From Gnetum montanum (taxonomy: Eukaryota > Streptophyta > Gnetopsida > Gnetales > Gnetaceae), in contig MNCI01038211.1 in the NCBI GenBank assembly GCA_015680685.1, positions 133,397 through 197,396 of the forward strand: a DNA stretch of 64,000 nucleotides, read 5' to 3'. The translations under genes and the position numbers were made by a program. Each line of letters opens with the position of its first letter. The stretch's first letter is position 1. The notes below the pieces were generated by a model. The model made no database searches. It had not been told where the DNA came from and saw only the letters and a program-made list of their open reading frames with translations. Shown here one piece after another: positions 1 through 10,813 of the stretch.

Positions 1-118
1 AGTCTATACAATTGAATTGTTCATCTTGTTAGAAAATAAATGTGAAATTAGGATAATAAGGATCAATATGAGCATATGAAATTCTTGTTTGCATCAGTGC
101 ACTCCAATATTCTTCATT
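1..118 (-). pseudogene. gag N-terminal remnant of an Athila-like element leaving the window
   Basis: On the minus strand this stretch resembles the first residues of the gag proteins in copies 1 and 3, which share the segment FTFILHQDEQ shortly after the start. The match is seen as a run of similar bases around positions 15-100 compared with 24190-24275. A possible start codon complement lies at 116-118. It sits in the right place, 5' leader and primer-binding site then following at 119-329. The reading frame is broken and the rest of gag lies left of the window. Assignment rests on position plus weak similarity. Confidence 0.45.
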
Positions 119-312
119 ATAATCTCTATCATTAAATTTTTTAAAGATCAATTACAAGTGGAGATTTCACTTTGGATATGAAAGACATTTTAATTTGGTT
201 GATGCTTAAGTATATGTATTTTGAAAAACTATTTTAATTATGAAAGATAGTCTTGAGGATACTTGATACAACGAACTATGTAAAATCAACTCACTAGTAA
301 ACATTGACATAT

Positions 313-329
313 CCTCAACAACAACGCTA
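313..329 (-). other. Decayed primer-binding site (tRNA-Asp type)
   Basis: Read on the minus strand this is TAGCGTTGTTGTTGAGG. The plant tRNA-Asp 3' end predicts TGGCGCCGTTGCCGGGG, and every difference is a C-to-T or G-to-A transition, as expected from methylcytosine deamination. It lies one base from the LTR edge at 331, the same spacing as in copies 1-4. Confidence 0.55.
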
Positions 330-330
330 A

Positions 331-1176
331 TTATAAGTAGTAGAGAATTCAACACATAACCATATAAGTCACAAGTATTCATGTCTAACCATATTGTAAT
401 CCATGGATAGATAATGTAAGTATACTAGTAAGTTGATAGTAATTCTGTGATTGTTGTCTTTGCACTTAGAGTTAGCAAGGTGCAAAACATGTAGTTTACC
501 TCTTAGAGAGGCACATGATAAAATGATATTGTTGGCTCTTAAGTATGCTAAGTGTGAACATAGTGAACATGAATGTAAATTATATCTCTAAGTACAATTC
601 AAAAATAAAGCTATTCTACACTATGGCTATAAATATCCATTCCTGGTTTTTCATACACATCCTAGGCTAATGTAACTATTGCTAGGATTGCCAAGTAACT
701 TTACTTTGAGAAAATCAAGTAAAGTCACTGCTTGGTTACCAAATAATTATACTTTATGCTCAAAACTAGTCATACTCATTTTGCCATACTAATGAACATT
801 GGAATATCAAATGACTTAGGAAATGTAAATGACATAGTAAAATTAAATAGCATGGAAAATTAAATCTATTCTATATGAGATGTTGCAATGTTGAAGAACA
901 ATCTCTATCTTTATTGTTATTCATGAATTATGTTTAGGAATAATCAACTTGAAAAAAGATGTTGTAAAATTATAATTCACCTTACTGTGTATACTCACAT
1001 CTAACTCAAACTTTAATAAAAAAAACTGCAAGAATTTCACTAAGCATTAGCCAAAACTTATTTTTGATGTGAAGGTGGACTAGTATTTATAGGCATGACC
1101 ATGGACCACTACATTGTATGTTGAGCACCAATAGTGCATCTACAATATCATAGTTCATAACAAAAGTGTTTCATCA
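331..1176 (-). repeat. Decayed 5' LTR of an off-window minus-strand Athila-like element
   Basis: The left edge (TTATAAG) matches the TGATGAG edge of the other copies with substitutions. Along its length it follows the same order of landmarks as copy 1's LTR: the cognate of the ACCATATGAATCAC segment near 360, the GCTAGGATTACCAA-type segment near 680-750, the ACTGCAAGAATTTCACTAA segment near 1025, and an ATTTATAGGCAT segment (minus-strand TATA box) near 1085. The right edge is estimated from a TTCATCA at about 1170-1176. It is much more diverged than the other LTRs, so it is among the oldest insertions here. Confidence 0.55.
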
Positions 1177-2984
1177 TCAAGCATATAAGAAATCTCCCAT
1201 GATTCATGTTCTTTAAAATGATATCTCAAAAATAATTAGGAAATCATTTAAAATTGAAGGAAAAAAATGCAAAAAATTTTGGCAGTAGTCTTGTCGATGC
1301 TATATCATTAACTTAATGAGATTTTTCAACAAAGAAATGTCAACACAATTAAATTCAAAGTATATATATGTACATTTCATTAGTTAAATTTTTTTCATTC
1401 TTCATCTGCATAAATGAATTTTTTCCATTCTTTAGAGCCCCAACCTTCAACAAGTAATATCTTGTGAATTAGAGCTTTGATTTACGTCATTCAAAAACTT
1501 GTGAGCTCATAGAGCTAAATTTTATGTTGTGGAGGTGACCAAACCATGATTTTGAAAAATTTTATTACCCTAGGTTCTAAAAACCTAAGGTCATAAATGT
1601 TAAAAATAATTAATAGCTAAATTAATTTAACTACTGTAGGGCTTTTAGAATCTTACAAAGTAGTCATTCAAGAGCTCAAACTTAAAAAATTTGTAAAATT
1701 AACCTATCATGAAGGTTGATTAATGGAAAAACCATTATGAAATACTTTAAAAATTAACAATTGATCATTATTGTGATTACAAATGACATCAAAATGCATT
1801 TAGGGGGTAGGAGATCCATCATAGCCAATGAAGAAAATACCATGAGGTATGAAAGAATGTGAACATGAAAAAGAGGAAGAACAATAGAAAATCCATTTAG
1901 TAAGGTCCATAAGTGAGGAACTAGAGGTGTAATCTATGAGAAAGATTTCCAAATCAAGCACAAGTTAATCTATGCAGGATGGGGCACCTCAACCATGACC
2001 CAACCTAGAGGTGATCCTCATAGAAGTATGTTTGAAAAAGATTAAGACTAAAGAGATTTAGAGCTTATTCCTTGAAAATTATAGTTTTAAATCATTCTTG
2101 AAGTTTACATTCAAAGAAGTATGTGAGTATTTATAGACATCTCCTTTTTGGTCCATCATGTTAGTCATTAAGGAATGACATTTGAAACAAACATATCTTT
2201 TCTAAAATAATCACCCCAAAAGATTTAACTATTAAAATCAAGGACATCACCATCTTCTACTTTGTTGAAGTAATTGTAGTGGGCTTGAGACTTCCAAATG
2301 TTGCTATATAAAGTGCTGAAGTTTCCATAAAGTTAGATCTCAAAAGTAAAAAGGAATAGATGTAGAGAGCATACAAAGTTAATAAAAAGGAGTATTATGT
2401 GTTGACCCAAGTAGAAAAATTTTATTTAAGATTACCTTGTACCATTTCAATCCCATAGTATGATCTACTAAGATCACATCCTTTTCTATAAGAGCATGTA
2501 TAACTCTTAGTAGGAACTTTTTAGTTAAGTTATTAGAGTTGATGTTCTTGGAGATCAAAAAATGCTTCAAAGAAATTAAGATAGGAAAAGGACACTTCCC
2601 TTTCTGTCTCTAATTAGAAAACTTTGTCAAATAGGAGGAATCATCTATTAGGGAAATGAAACCCTTCATAGCATACCCACTACATCATGATAGGAAATAA
2701 TTGAGGACAAACCACCACTAAAGCTACAAGAGAATGTGGCATCATCATTGCCACTAGGCACCATTTAAGACATATGTCTTGGTTATTTTTTGTAAACCTA
2801 CAAATTTTCTTGCAAAGATAGGATGTTCAAGTTTTGTCATATTATCAATTATTAATCATCTAAATAAATTTTGTCATGCAACAATTCAATCTATGTCAAC
2901 TTATGTTAGCTAATAAAATATGCTTTTGTATTTTACAAACAAACTCTATTCCAATTTTTTTTAACTCAAGGATAAACTTTTAGT
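1177..2984. other. Unassigned AT-rich DNA
   Basis: I see no convincing gene, RNA or repeat boundary. Short open frames (for example 2379-2570 minus) have no recognisable motif and are about the length expected by chance. Confidence 0.5.
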
Positions 2985-3871
2985 TAATTTTAGAGGTATG
3001 ATGAATAATATTTTAGTCAAATTCAAAGCAGTTAATTCAATGTAGTAACATTAATATAGATAAGAATGTGTTAATGCAATAATGTTAATGTAGTAGTCAT
3101 AAATTCTAATGTAAATGTGACAACTACAACATTTATGATATTGTTCAGTCATTAATGTAGCAAAGCTCTTGTAGTTTATTTCTATAAATGTTAGAATGGT
3201 TAGTGAGTACGCACAATATGAACTTGAATTAATTAATAGAGTCTTCTTCAAGTGATCTTATACCTAAACATGATTCATGACAGCAATAAGATCAAAAGTG
3301 ATTCATATTCATTATACCACATTGACTTAGATTAAAATTTTCTTTAAATGTAAGTTATTCTCTCATGTACATTGCTTAATATTTAATTTTACATGCAATT
3401 AATTAATAACTTACTTTCCATTGCATATTTGAATATGATGGAATAAGTGTGTTCACTTCAAGTGTAACATATGTTCCCTTGCTAACCCAATAATGTTAAT
3501 GCTTAGTTAGCCTTATAACACTACATTTGGTAATTATAGTAGCAAATATATTTGTTTAGAACATGTACAAAAGTAGGAATACATACTCATTTCCTTAGGA
3601 TAAATGAGGCTTTCATTGTGATACATATATTAAAATAGATTAAATTTATATATTTTAATATTTTAATCATGCTTCATCAACATCATCAATCATGTATCTT
3701 AGTTATACTTACTCATACCCACTAAGAGCCACATGAGTATAACTATAATTGCTCATAATCACAATTAATGATCTAGATACACCACTAGTCCAAGTCATGG
3801 AATATAATGAGGTTAGGCATGAATGCTTTTGATTTGTATAGTTGGGTATAGGGAACACTTGTTGCTTTTCA
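2985..3871 (+). repeat. Decayed plus-strand LTR, Athila-like
   Basis: The order of segments follows the plus-strand LTR at 59302-60325: an AGCTCTTGTAGTTT segment near 3165, a CTTATACCTA and GCAATAAGATCA pair near 3255-3295, a CATTGACTTAGATTAAAATTTTC segment near 3320, and a 3' part with ATGAATGCTTTTGATTTGTAT and GTTGGGTATAGGG near 3815-3855. Both edges are approximate. The base after the right edge does not give a clear primer-binding site, so this may be a solo LTR. Confidence 0.4.
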
Positions 3872-4543
3872 TTATGGATTTACTTGATGTCTTATTATTA
3901 CTACAAAATTATTCTTCCTAACTTTACAAGGATATATTCACAAATCAAGTTTTACGAACCTAACTTGTGAAAATAGTCTAAACTCAATATAACCTTTGCT
4001 AAGTCAACGATGATGCTATGATGGGGAATAAATCTCCAATTAAATGTGGACTTAGCCTACTTCATGTGAATTAGGAACAATAGAAAAATGATTAGAAAAC
4101 CTATGATTTAAATTTTGAAAAATGACTAAGTACTAATTAGTAAAAAATAAGTATGTATAAAATGATAAAAATAAACTATGTATAGAATAGACTATGAGAG
4201 ATAGAATAAATTCTAAGTATATAAATATGAATAAAAGAGCATGAAATATTATAATATTAAGAGATAGGATATAGGAGAAGTATTTCAGTTTCCTTCATAA
4301 GCAAAGAAAATTCTTTATTACCAAAAGAAGGAGTGTTTGCTTCTAAGGAGGGCCAAACTATAACTATTAATGAAAAATATAAGTATAATGAAAATAATAA
4401 TAGAAACCTAACTTGTGAGTAACATGTGGGTTTAGAAATATTTAAAGGATAGGTATATAGATGGGAAAGCTATAGAAGTAATCTAGAATCAATTCGGGAT
4501 CAAAACAAGCCTATTTTGACAAAGGTTCATGGGATTGATATGG
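3872..4543. other. Unassigned AT-rich DNA
   Basis: No gene or repeat that I can support. It could be internal sequence of the element whose LTR ends near 3871, but I see no gag similarity. Confidence 0.45.
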
Positions 4544-4819
4544 GAGCTCAAAAAATTCTAACTCTGGAAAGTGATATTAAAGCTTGAAAAATTACAACTC
4601 TAGTGCAAAAACTGAGCTAAAAATATAATAATATTGGTGCTAATGTTGAGCTAGAATTATTCTAACTCTAAAAAGTATCATTAAAGATTGAAAAATTCTA
4701 ACTTTGGTGTTGACGCTAAGTTGAAAATATTATAACTCTTGTATTGACCTTGAGCTGAAAATATTCTGACTTTGGTGTTGATTTTGAGCTAGAAAATTCT
4801 AACTTTGGGAACTAAAATT
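4544..4819 (+). repeat. Tandem repeat with higher-order organisation (8 units of 32-38 bp)
   Basis: Eight related units built around GAGCTnGAAAATTCTAACTTTGG occupy 4544-4581, 4582-4613, 4614-4647, 4648-4685, 4686-4717, 4718-4751, 4752-4785 and 4786-4819. Their lengths are 38, 32, 34, 38, 32, 34, 34 and 34. The first three and next three units therefore form two 104-bp higher-order repeats. Unit 1 resembles unit 4 and unit 2 resembles unit 5 more than their neighbours (for example both first units end in a GTATCATTAAA-like tail), which supports duplication of the triplet as a block. Confidence 0.8.
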
Positions 4820-5450
4820 GATGTTTGTGAATTGATGTTGATGTTGCATTAGTGTTAGTCCTAGAGCTGCAAGGGTGACCATGAAGCATATGGGTTACAG
4901 TAGAAGGTCTAATGCTCATGTTTATAATCTATTGATATCCAAGAATGAGCTTTAGACCTCAAGAAACCAGCCCTAAAATATGAGTTTTAATGCCGTATTT
5001 ATAGGATTAGTATTACTAATTTTGAGTTGGGAGTTAGTTTGGACTTCATTCTAGCAAGTTTGATCATGCAAACTAGGCAATATAAATTCCACCAAGTATG
5101 ACATTAACATTGGAATTAGTGTTAACATCACTAGGAGGACAAATTTTTCTAGTTTTCCTAGTGCTAATTTTTGATACTTTAGGACTTTTTTCATATCTTC
5201 GTTAAGGCTAAATGGTGTTGAAATGATGTCACGGGGCTTGTGAGACCAAGGAATGATAACAAACACTAATTAGGAGTGTCAAGGGAGCATGGTGTAGGTC
5301 TCAAGTATGGTGATGCTAATGTTAATGTTGATGTTAGTGTCAGCTTCATTAAGACTTCTCTTTGTATATATTAATAAAGCTATCTTGGGGACTTGCCCCA
5401 ACTAGTTTAGAATGTCTCTTATGATGGTTAAGTCTAGTAGACTTATCATC
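4820..5450. other. Unassigned, with TGATGTTAGTG-rich stretches
   Basis: Stretches near 4825-4860, 5100-5130 and 5310-5340 are rich in GATGTT, GTTAGTGTT and their complements. They resemble the GGTGTTGATGTT tail of the 34-bp units just upstream, so they may be outlying, decayed copies. No gene is supported. Confidence 0.4.
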
Positions 5451-5825
5451 GAGGGGGAATTGCTGGAATTTTTTATGTTGTATTAATAAAAAATTATGGG
5501 AATGCTCACATGTTTAATATTTTTTAACTATTTAGATATTATGTTAAATAATAGGTCCAATGGGTATGTCCATGTACCAAAATTAGAAATTTGTTAAGTC
5601 AACATCCATAAATCATAGGATATGACATCAAAATAGAAGTGGTTAATACCTAATTGGGGCAGTGTTACTTGTATAAATTTTTAATCAAACAAAGTAAATA
5701 ATTGAGCTTTTTTTTATGCTCTAAATGGTATGTTTTACTTGTAAATTCTTCTTGTCATTTTGTCTTATGTTTTTGTGTCCATCACCCTATTTATCGTTAT
5801 GTTCATGGTTGCTCTGCAACCAGCA
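5451..5825 (+). repeat. Possible short LTR (365 bp) with polypurine tract
   Basis: A purine-rich tract, GAGGGGGAAT (5451-5460), is followed directly by TGCTGG at 5461, and the matching inverted end CCAGCA lies at 5820-5825. TG...CA ends with a 6-bp perfect terminal inverted repeat and an adjoining polypurine tract is the arrangement of a 3' LTR, most like Ty1/copia. A TATA-like GTATAAATT lies near 5671. I found no partner LTR or coding remnant in the window, so this is a 3' end or solo LTR at best. Confidence 0.45.
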
Positions 5826-8145
5826 ACATCTTGGTTAATTAGATGTTTTTCATCTTGGAATTTTCTTAGTTTCATAGATTTTATCCTTAGTTACTAGTTT
5901 AGTTTTTTTTTCCATGTTACTTTATGGAATAATATCTATGCATCCTTCCTTTTTACAAATTATTGTTCCATCATTGTTATAAATAACAAAATGATATTTC
6001 TATAACACCAATTGTTAGATATCAATGTTAGATCAACTTTATACTTACTCTTATCCATGATTTTTTCCCTACTTCTAGACTTAATTCCCATGATTTGGAT
6101 GTTCACTTCTTTCATGTGTACATTCTTCTTTTTTTATGCCTTTTTTTTTATTACGCACTCTTCCATTTTTTCCATGTTACCATGCATTTTCCTTCATGAG
6201 ACTTCACATATAATCTACTATATACTTTTACATATCTCTTCTCTCTTTCTATTCTTCTACATAAATAGGTTCTTAAGTTTAATAAGCACTTATGAATCTT
6301 TCTTTTATGATTGTGTTTTTTTGTATATAATTGTATCTTATTTGGTTACTAATATAAAAGCCTTTTAAATATTGGCTTCATTTATTTCATTAGTGACTTA
6401 TATTTCAACACTATGATATTAAGATAATAATTAATCAAAGATATTAAATGCTTAATATTAGCCATTGCATATAAGTAAGCATTAACATACATAACATACT
6501 CGATGTTGAACCATGATATGCTTTGACGATCTTCTTTACAATATTATACTATCTACACTCTTAGCCAATCCTTCTTTCATCAATGTAGATTGCAACAGTT
6601 GAGGTGTCATCTTGTTATGGGCTTAAATAATAGTTCCCACATGGCCTCTCTATTTAAATTAGTCATCTTGGTGAACTAGGAAGATAAACTATAGATAAAA
6701 TATATCATGATCGTATGTGATTTGGATGGACTATGGCACTTACTATGTTTCATAGTCATTAGTACAGAATTATTCTTCATTTCCAGTTCATTTGCAACTA
6801 TATGATCTATCAGAAAAATTCATGTCAATAGTTAATAATGTATACTTTTAAAAATATATTAATAGTAGAAGGAAATATCTTTATTGTAGCTATAACAATC
6901 ATGTATGATACTAATAATAGGCATGTAATATATTCCCTGTAATAATGCTAAATGATATGCAGTAACTAGTTCCTAGTGTTCAACCATATGAATTTATGAG
7001 TGCATATAGTAGAGTTTGTTGAACTTTGTAATAGAAATAGGAGAAATATTTGTTATAGCATAGTGAGATGATTGGTCACTATCTTCCCAATCCTACTTGT
7101 ACTTGTTACATGATATGATTGAATGTGGTTGATGTATGTGATCAATGTATTATAAATTTTCTTTATTAGTAGTAGTGAAATATAATAATAATATAAATTT
7201 AATTAATATCTAATTTTAACTAAATGTAAAGGAAAGTAAATTCCTAATGTGATAAGTATTCATTTCATCAACCTGTCATCGCACTTTTAAATATAGTAGA
7301 CTAACTAATGGGTGAATCAAGTTGGGTACTTAATTGCTTAAGGTTTTAACATATTCATTCTACATTATTAATTATAAATATTAAACTAAATATTATGGCT
7401 AAGTAATCATGAATATACATCTAGGCATAACCACTCAAATAAAGATTCTAGTAATTAACACCAAATATATTATGGGTACTTGTTGATCAACTAAAATTCA
7501 AAAAATAAAAACTACAAGAATCTAGATATAACTAATAAAAATTAATGATTTCTACCTTCATGCATCACATATATATAGACAAATTTGAATATTTTATGTG
7601 TGTATATGTGTATATATGTTTGTACAACTCAAGTAGTGTGTACACTTATTCATGTTCTAACCCCTCATCATAGGATCCCATGGCATTGTGTTATATTTAT
7701 GTATGTGTAAGTAGACTTGATTAAGGGTCATGGGGTCACATAATTAGTTATGTTATTTTAATGATATATTTTCTAAGATCTCTTGATTTTATGAACACAA
7801 TTATAATTTATCATGACTATGTGTATTGATCTTGCTAGATGTGTAGTATGTTGTTATTGTTAGTAGGACATGAGGACTCTGAGGGAAGATTGAGCATCAA
7901 GAAAGTATGATCTCAAACTATGTGCTATTATACAAATTTATGATCATGATATTGGTTTTGTTTAGTATATTATGTTATGTGATTATGAATTAGTGGTATT
8001 TATCCAATCATGTTATGATAGTATGATGTTTAGCTTGTTAGGCATGTTTGAGTTGTATAGCTATTTAATATGTATTGTGATACCTGTATGATCTTATGGT
8101 TATGCTATGAATAAGTTATGATGTTTCTATGACCAACTAATATTG
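5826..8145. other. Unassigned AT-rich DNA
   Basis: A 118-codon open frame at 6012-6368 (plus) is very rich in Phe, Ser, Ile and Leu, typical of T-rich non-coding DNA, and has no family motif. Positions 7430-7580 weakly resemble the 3' half of minus-strand Athila-like LTRs (ACTCAAATAAAGATTC, AAAACTACAAGAATCT), but the match is too weak to bound. Confidence 0.4.
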
Positions 8146-10770
8146 TGTTTGAAAGTCCCAAAATTGAGATATGAAGTATAAGGAATTAGCAAGAGAAATC
8201 TTAGAAAATAGAAATTGCAAATATAATAGTTTATATTAAGTTTTTAAAACTAAAACATATTACATTTCATCCTTTCCTTTCCAGTTGCACTCATGTATTC
8301 TTAAATTTCTATAATTCTTTCTCTCTTTCATTCTCCTCTATTTATCAATTACTTTTCATGATTTTTGTAATGTTGAGAAGCTAGTACTAGGTAGGTTATA
8401 GTTTAAAAGACTTTGGTTGAGTTATGGATGATCTAGGACATTATTAGAAGAAATTTAGTAATTTTGTATATATTTTTTAAGATTTAGCATATTTCAAATT
8501 TCAGATGGGTGTCTTTACATGTCTCCTATTTCACTATTAATCTCTTGCAATTTCATGGGCTTCTTATCAAGAAAAAATGATGTTATATTGTGCTCTTAAG
8601 TTTATATGATATTGAGATTTCATGTATTTGTATTATTTTCTTAGTGATTATGGGTATCATGCTATGATGAGTGGAAATTTTCAAATTGAAATTTAAATGA
8701 ACAACTCTAGGAATTACAAAGATTCCACTGTTGGGGATCTAGGGCTTGTGAAATATGGACTGTGTAGAATGTTTTACCATAAGAAGGTTCAAAATATGTG
8801 GTAAGAAATATACTATTTGAAGTATCATATTTTTCTTTCTATTTTTCCATTACTATTGTAGTAGCAAGTTCAAGAAAGGTTATGACCCAGTCATGGTTAG
8901 ATTATACTAGGATTTACACTAGGCCATGAGTTATGGTAGGACCACAGTATGTTTATTGTTCAAAAGCAATGGCTATAGAAAATCATGGTGGGATGATGAT
9001 CAAGCCATGAATAGATTGCAGAGAATAATGCAAGTTAGGAGGTCATGAATGATGCATGTTTAATTCATGACAAGCATTTATGAGCTTTTGTTAGGCTCTA
9101 GAGTGAGTCTCACTTAAGTGTGATGTAGTAAAGTTGTGATGAGCTTTGATCTTGGTATTTATATTAAGCATGAGTTTTACTTAGTCATAGGCCTAAGGAG
9201 ATGAGGTTGTAATTATGTTTTTGTATAGGATATAAGCTCAACATGAGGTGTGTTGAGATCATAGCCCTTTAAAATGAATTGTCATGTGTGAGGTGCAAGT
9301 TGTGATCTAAGCTGTAGCTAATAGAAATTGGAAATAAATGTTTAAGAAAATCTAATTTGTGTTAAGAAATTGGTTGAACCAATTTAAAGAATCATGATAA
9401 TTACTAGTGACTTTCATGCATGTATAAGGCTTAGTGTGTTTATTGTCTATAATAGAATTGTGCTTGATTGAGATGTATTATTATGGGTGTTCATGTCTAG
9501 TACCTAGTGTGAGTTAATATGAGGTGTATTTCAATTGATAATTGTGGCACTCATTTTCTAGGGTTAATGATCATTAGGGTAATACTAGACTTGTGGTATA
9601 TTATGCTTGTGTATAGATGATTATAACTATGCATATAGTAGAGGTGACATAAGTATGTGAACTAGTTGGCAATAAGAAATATTGAAGGAGTTGGGTTGAC
9701 CACCATGGTAATGTATCAATAAGGATCCTATCTCACTCTTCATATTGAAAGTGAAAGAGTATAGGAAAGGCCTATGATTAGTACAAGATCTTGGCGTATA
9801 TAAACATGTGTAGATCTACCTTGGGGCACAAGTTATTAAGGAACATGTTGTATGCTTATTATATTTATAGTGTGAATTGATGATCTCTTAGAGTATAGGT
9901 TGCTAGGGGTCTATGATTTAGTGCTTGATGGTATTGATCATAATTATTTATTGTGTATGATGAAGTCTTGTTACATGTGACATAGATGTGTCTTATGACT
10001 AGTTGTGTGATATTATGGATATTTAGTTATGTATAACCTTGAATGAGCATGTGAAAAATAGATTATAGACTTTTGATTCTATGAGCTAGGTGTTGCAAAC
10101 TACAACATTGATATGACTTGATTATGTGATGTGATGTGATGTACTTGTTATGGTTTTTGATATACTAACCCTAATGTAGGAGACATAGAAAATCCCACAC
10201 CTCTCCTCTAGTATAGCAACATACTTTTCATCTATAAGAGATGTATAAAGACCCTTTCTTAGTCATGTATTGATCTAATTCGTATGCAAGTGATGTAGTT
10301 GGAATCTTAAGAGGATAATAGACCTAAGGAAGGCAATGAAGGTCTTGGATCTATGTTCATATCTTTGCTATTACATCTTTTTATGAGAGAGATAAATGTT
10401 TGTGTTGTGAGTATAAGTATGAACAACCCATGAGTTGTGTATTGTTGGTATAGTGTATCTATGATGTATATATTGATATGATATGTTGTGATATTCTAGA
10501 CTAGGCATATGCATAGCTTGGATAGTTAACATATTGCTTCCATTTATGATATAATCTTTGGTTGGTACTTATATATATATTTATGTTGGTTTGGTGTATG
10601 TGTGTATACATAGCTTAGTTAGTTTATGTTTGAGATTTTTATGGACTAGTTTATGGCTTTTTGATATGCTGTTTGATCCACTTCTATAAGAGTCACATTG
10701 TGATTCTAGTGATGTATTAATTATGGTTCCTACCTAAGCTATACTTGGGTTGGATGGGCAAGGTGTTACA
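8146..10770 (+). repeat. Possible long LTR, chromovirus (Tekay/Del) style
   Basis: The left edge reads TGTTTGAAAGTCCCAAAATTGAG and the right edge AAGGTGTTACA, resembling the TGTAACNCCC...GGGTGTTACA ends known for Tekay/Del LTRs, which are also 1-4 kb long. A TATA-like TATATAAA occurs near 9796. The interior carries scattered CATGAnnnATGGT-type segments (8880-9060) like those at 26530-27020. No target duplication is visible at the proposed edges (TATTG and TGTTT), so the boundaries are inference. Confidence 0.3.
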
Positions 10771-10776
10771 TGTTTA

Positions 10777-10779
<3 letters not shown>

Positions 10780-10810
<31 letters not shown>

Positions 10811-10813
10811 NTA
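10780..10813. repeat. (TA)n microsatellite with an N
   Basis: About fifteen TA dinucleotides run to 10810 and are followed by a single undetermined base at 10811, so the true length is uncertain. Confidence 0.9.

Noticed and set aside
6012-6368. 118-codon plus-strand open frame
   Set aside because: Dominated by Phe, Ser, Leu, Ile and Tyr, as expected from T-rich non-coding DNA; no motif and no promoter context.
7430-7580. Another minus-strand Athila-like LTR fragment
   Set aside because: Only two short segments resemble the LTR, and no edges could be defined, so I did not list it as a feature.
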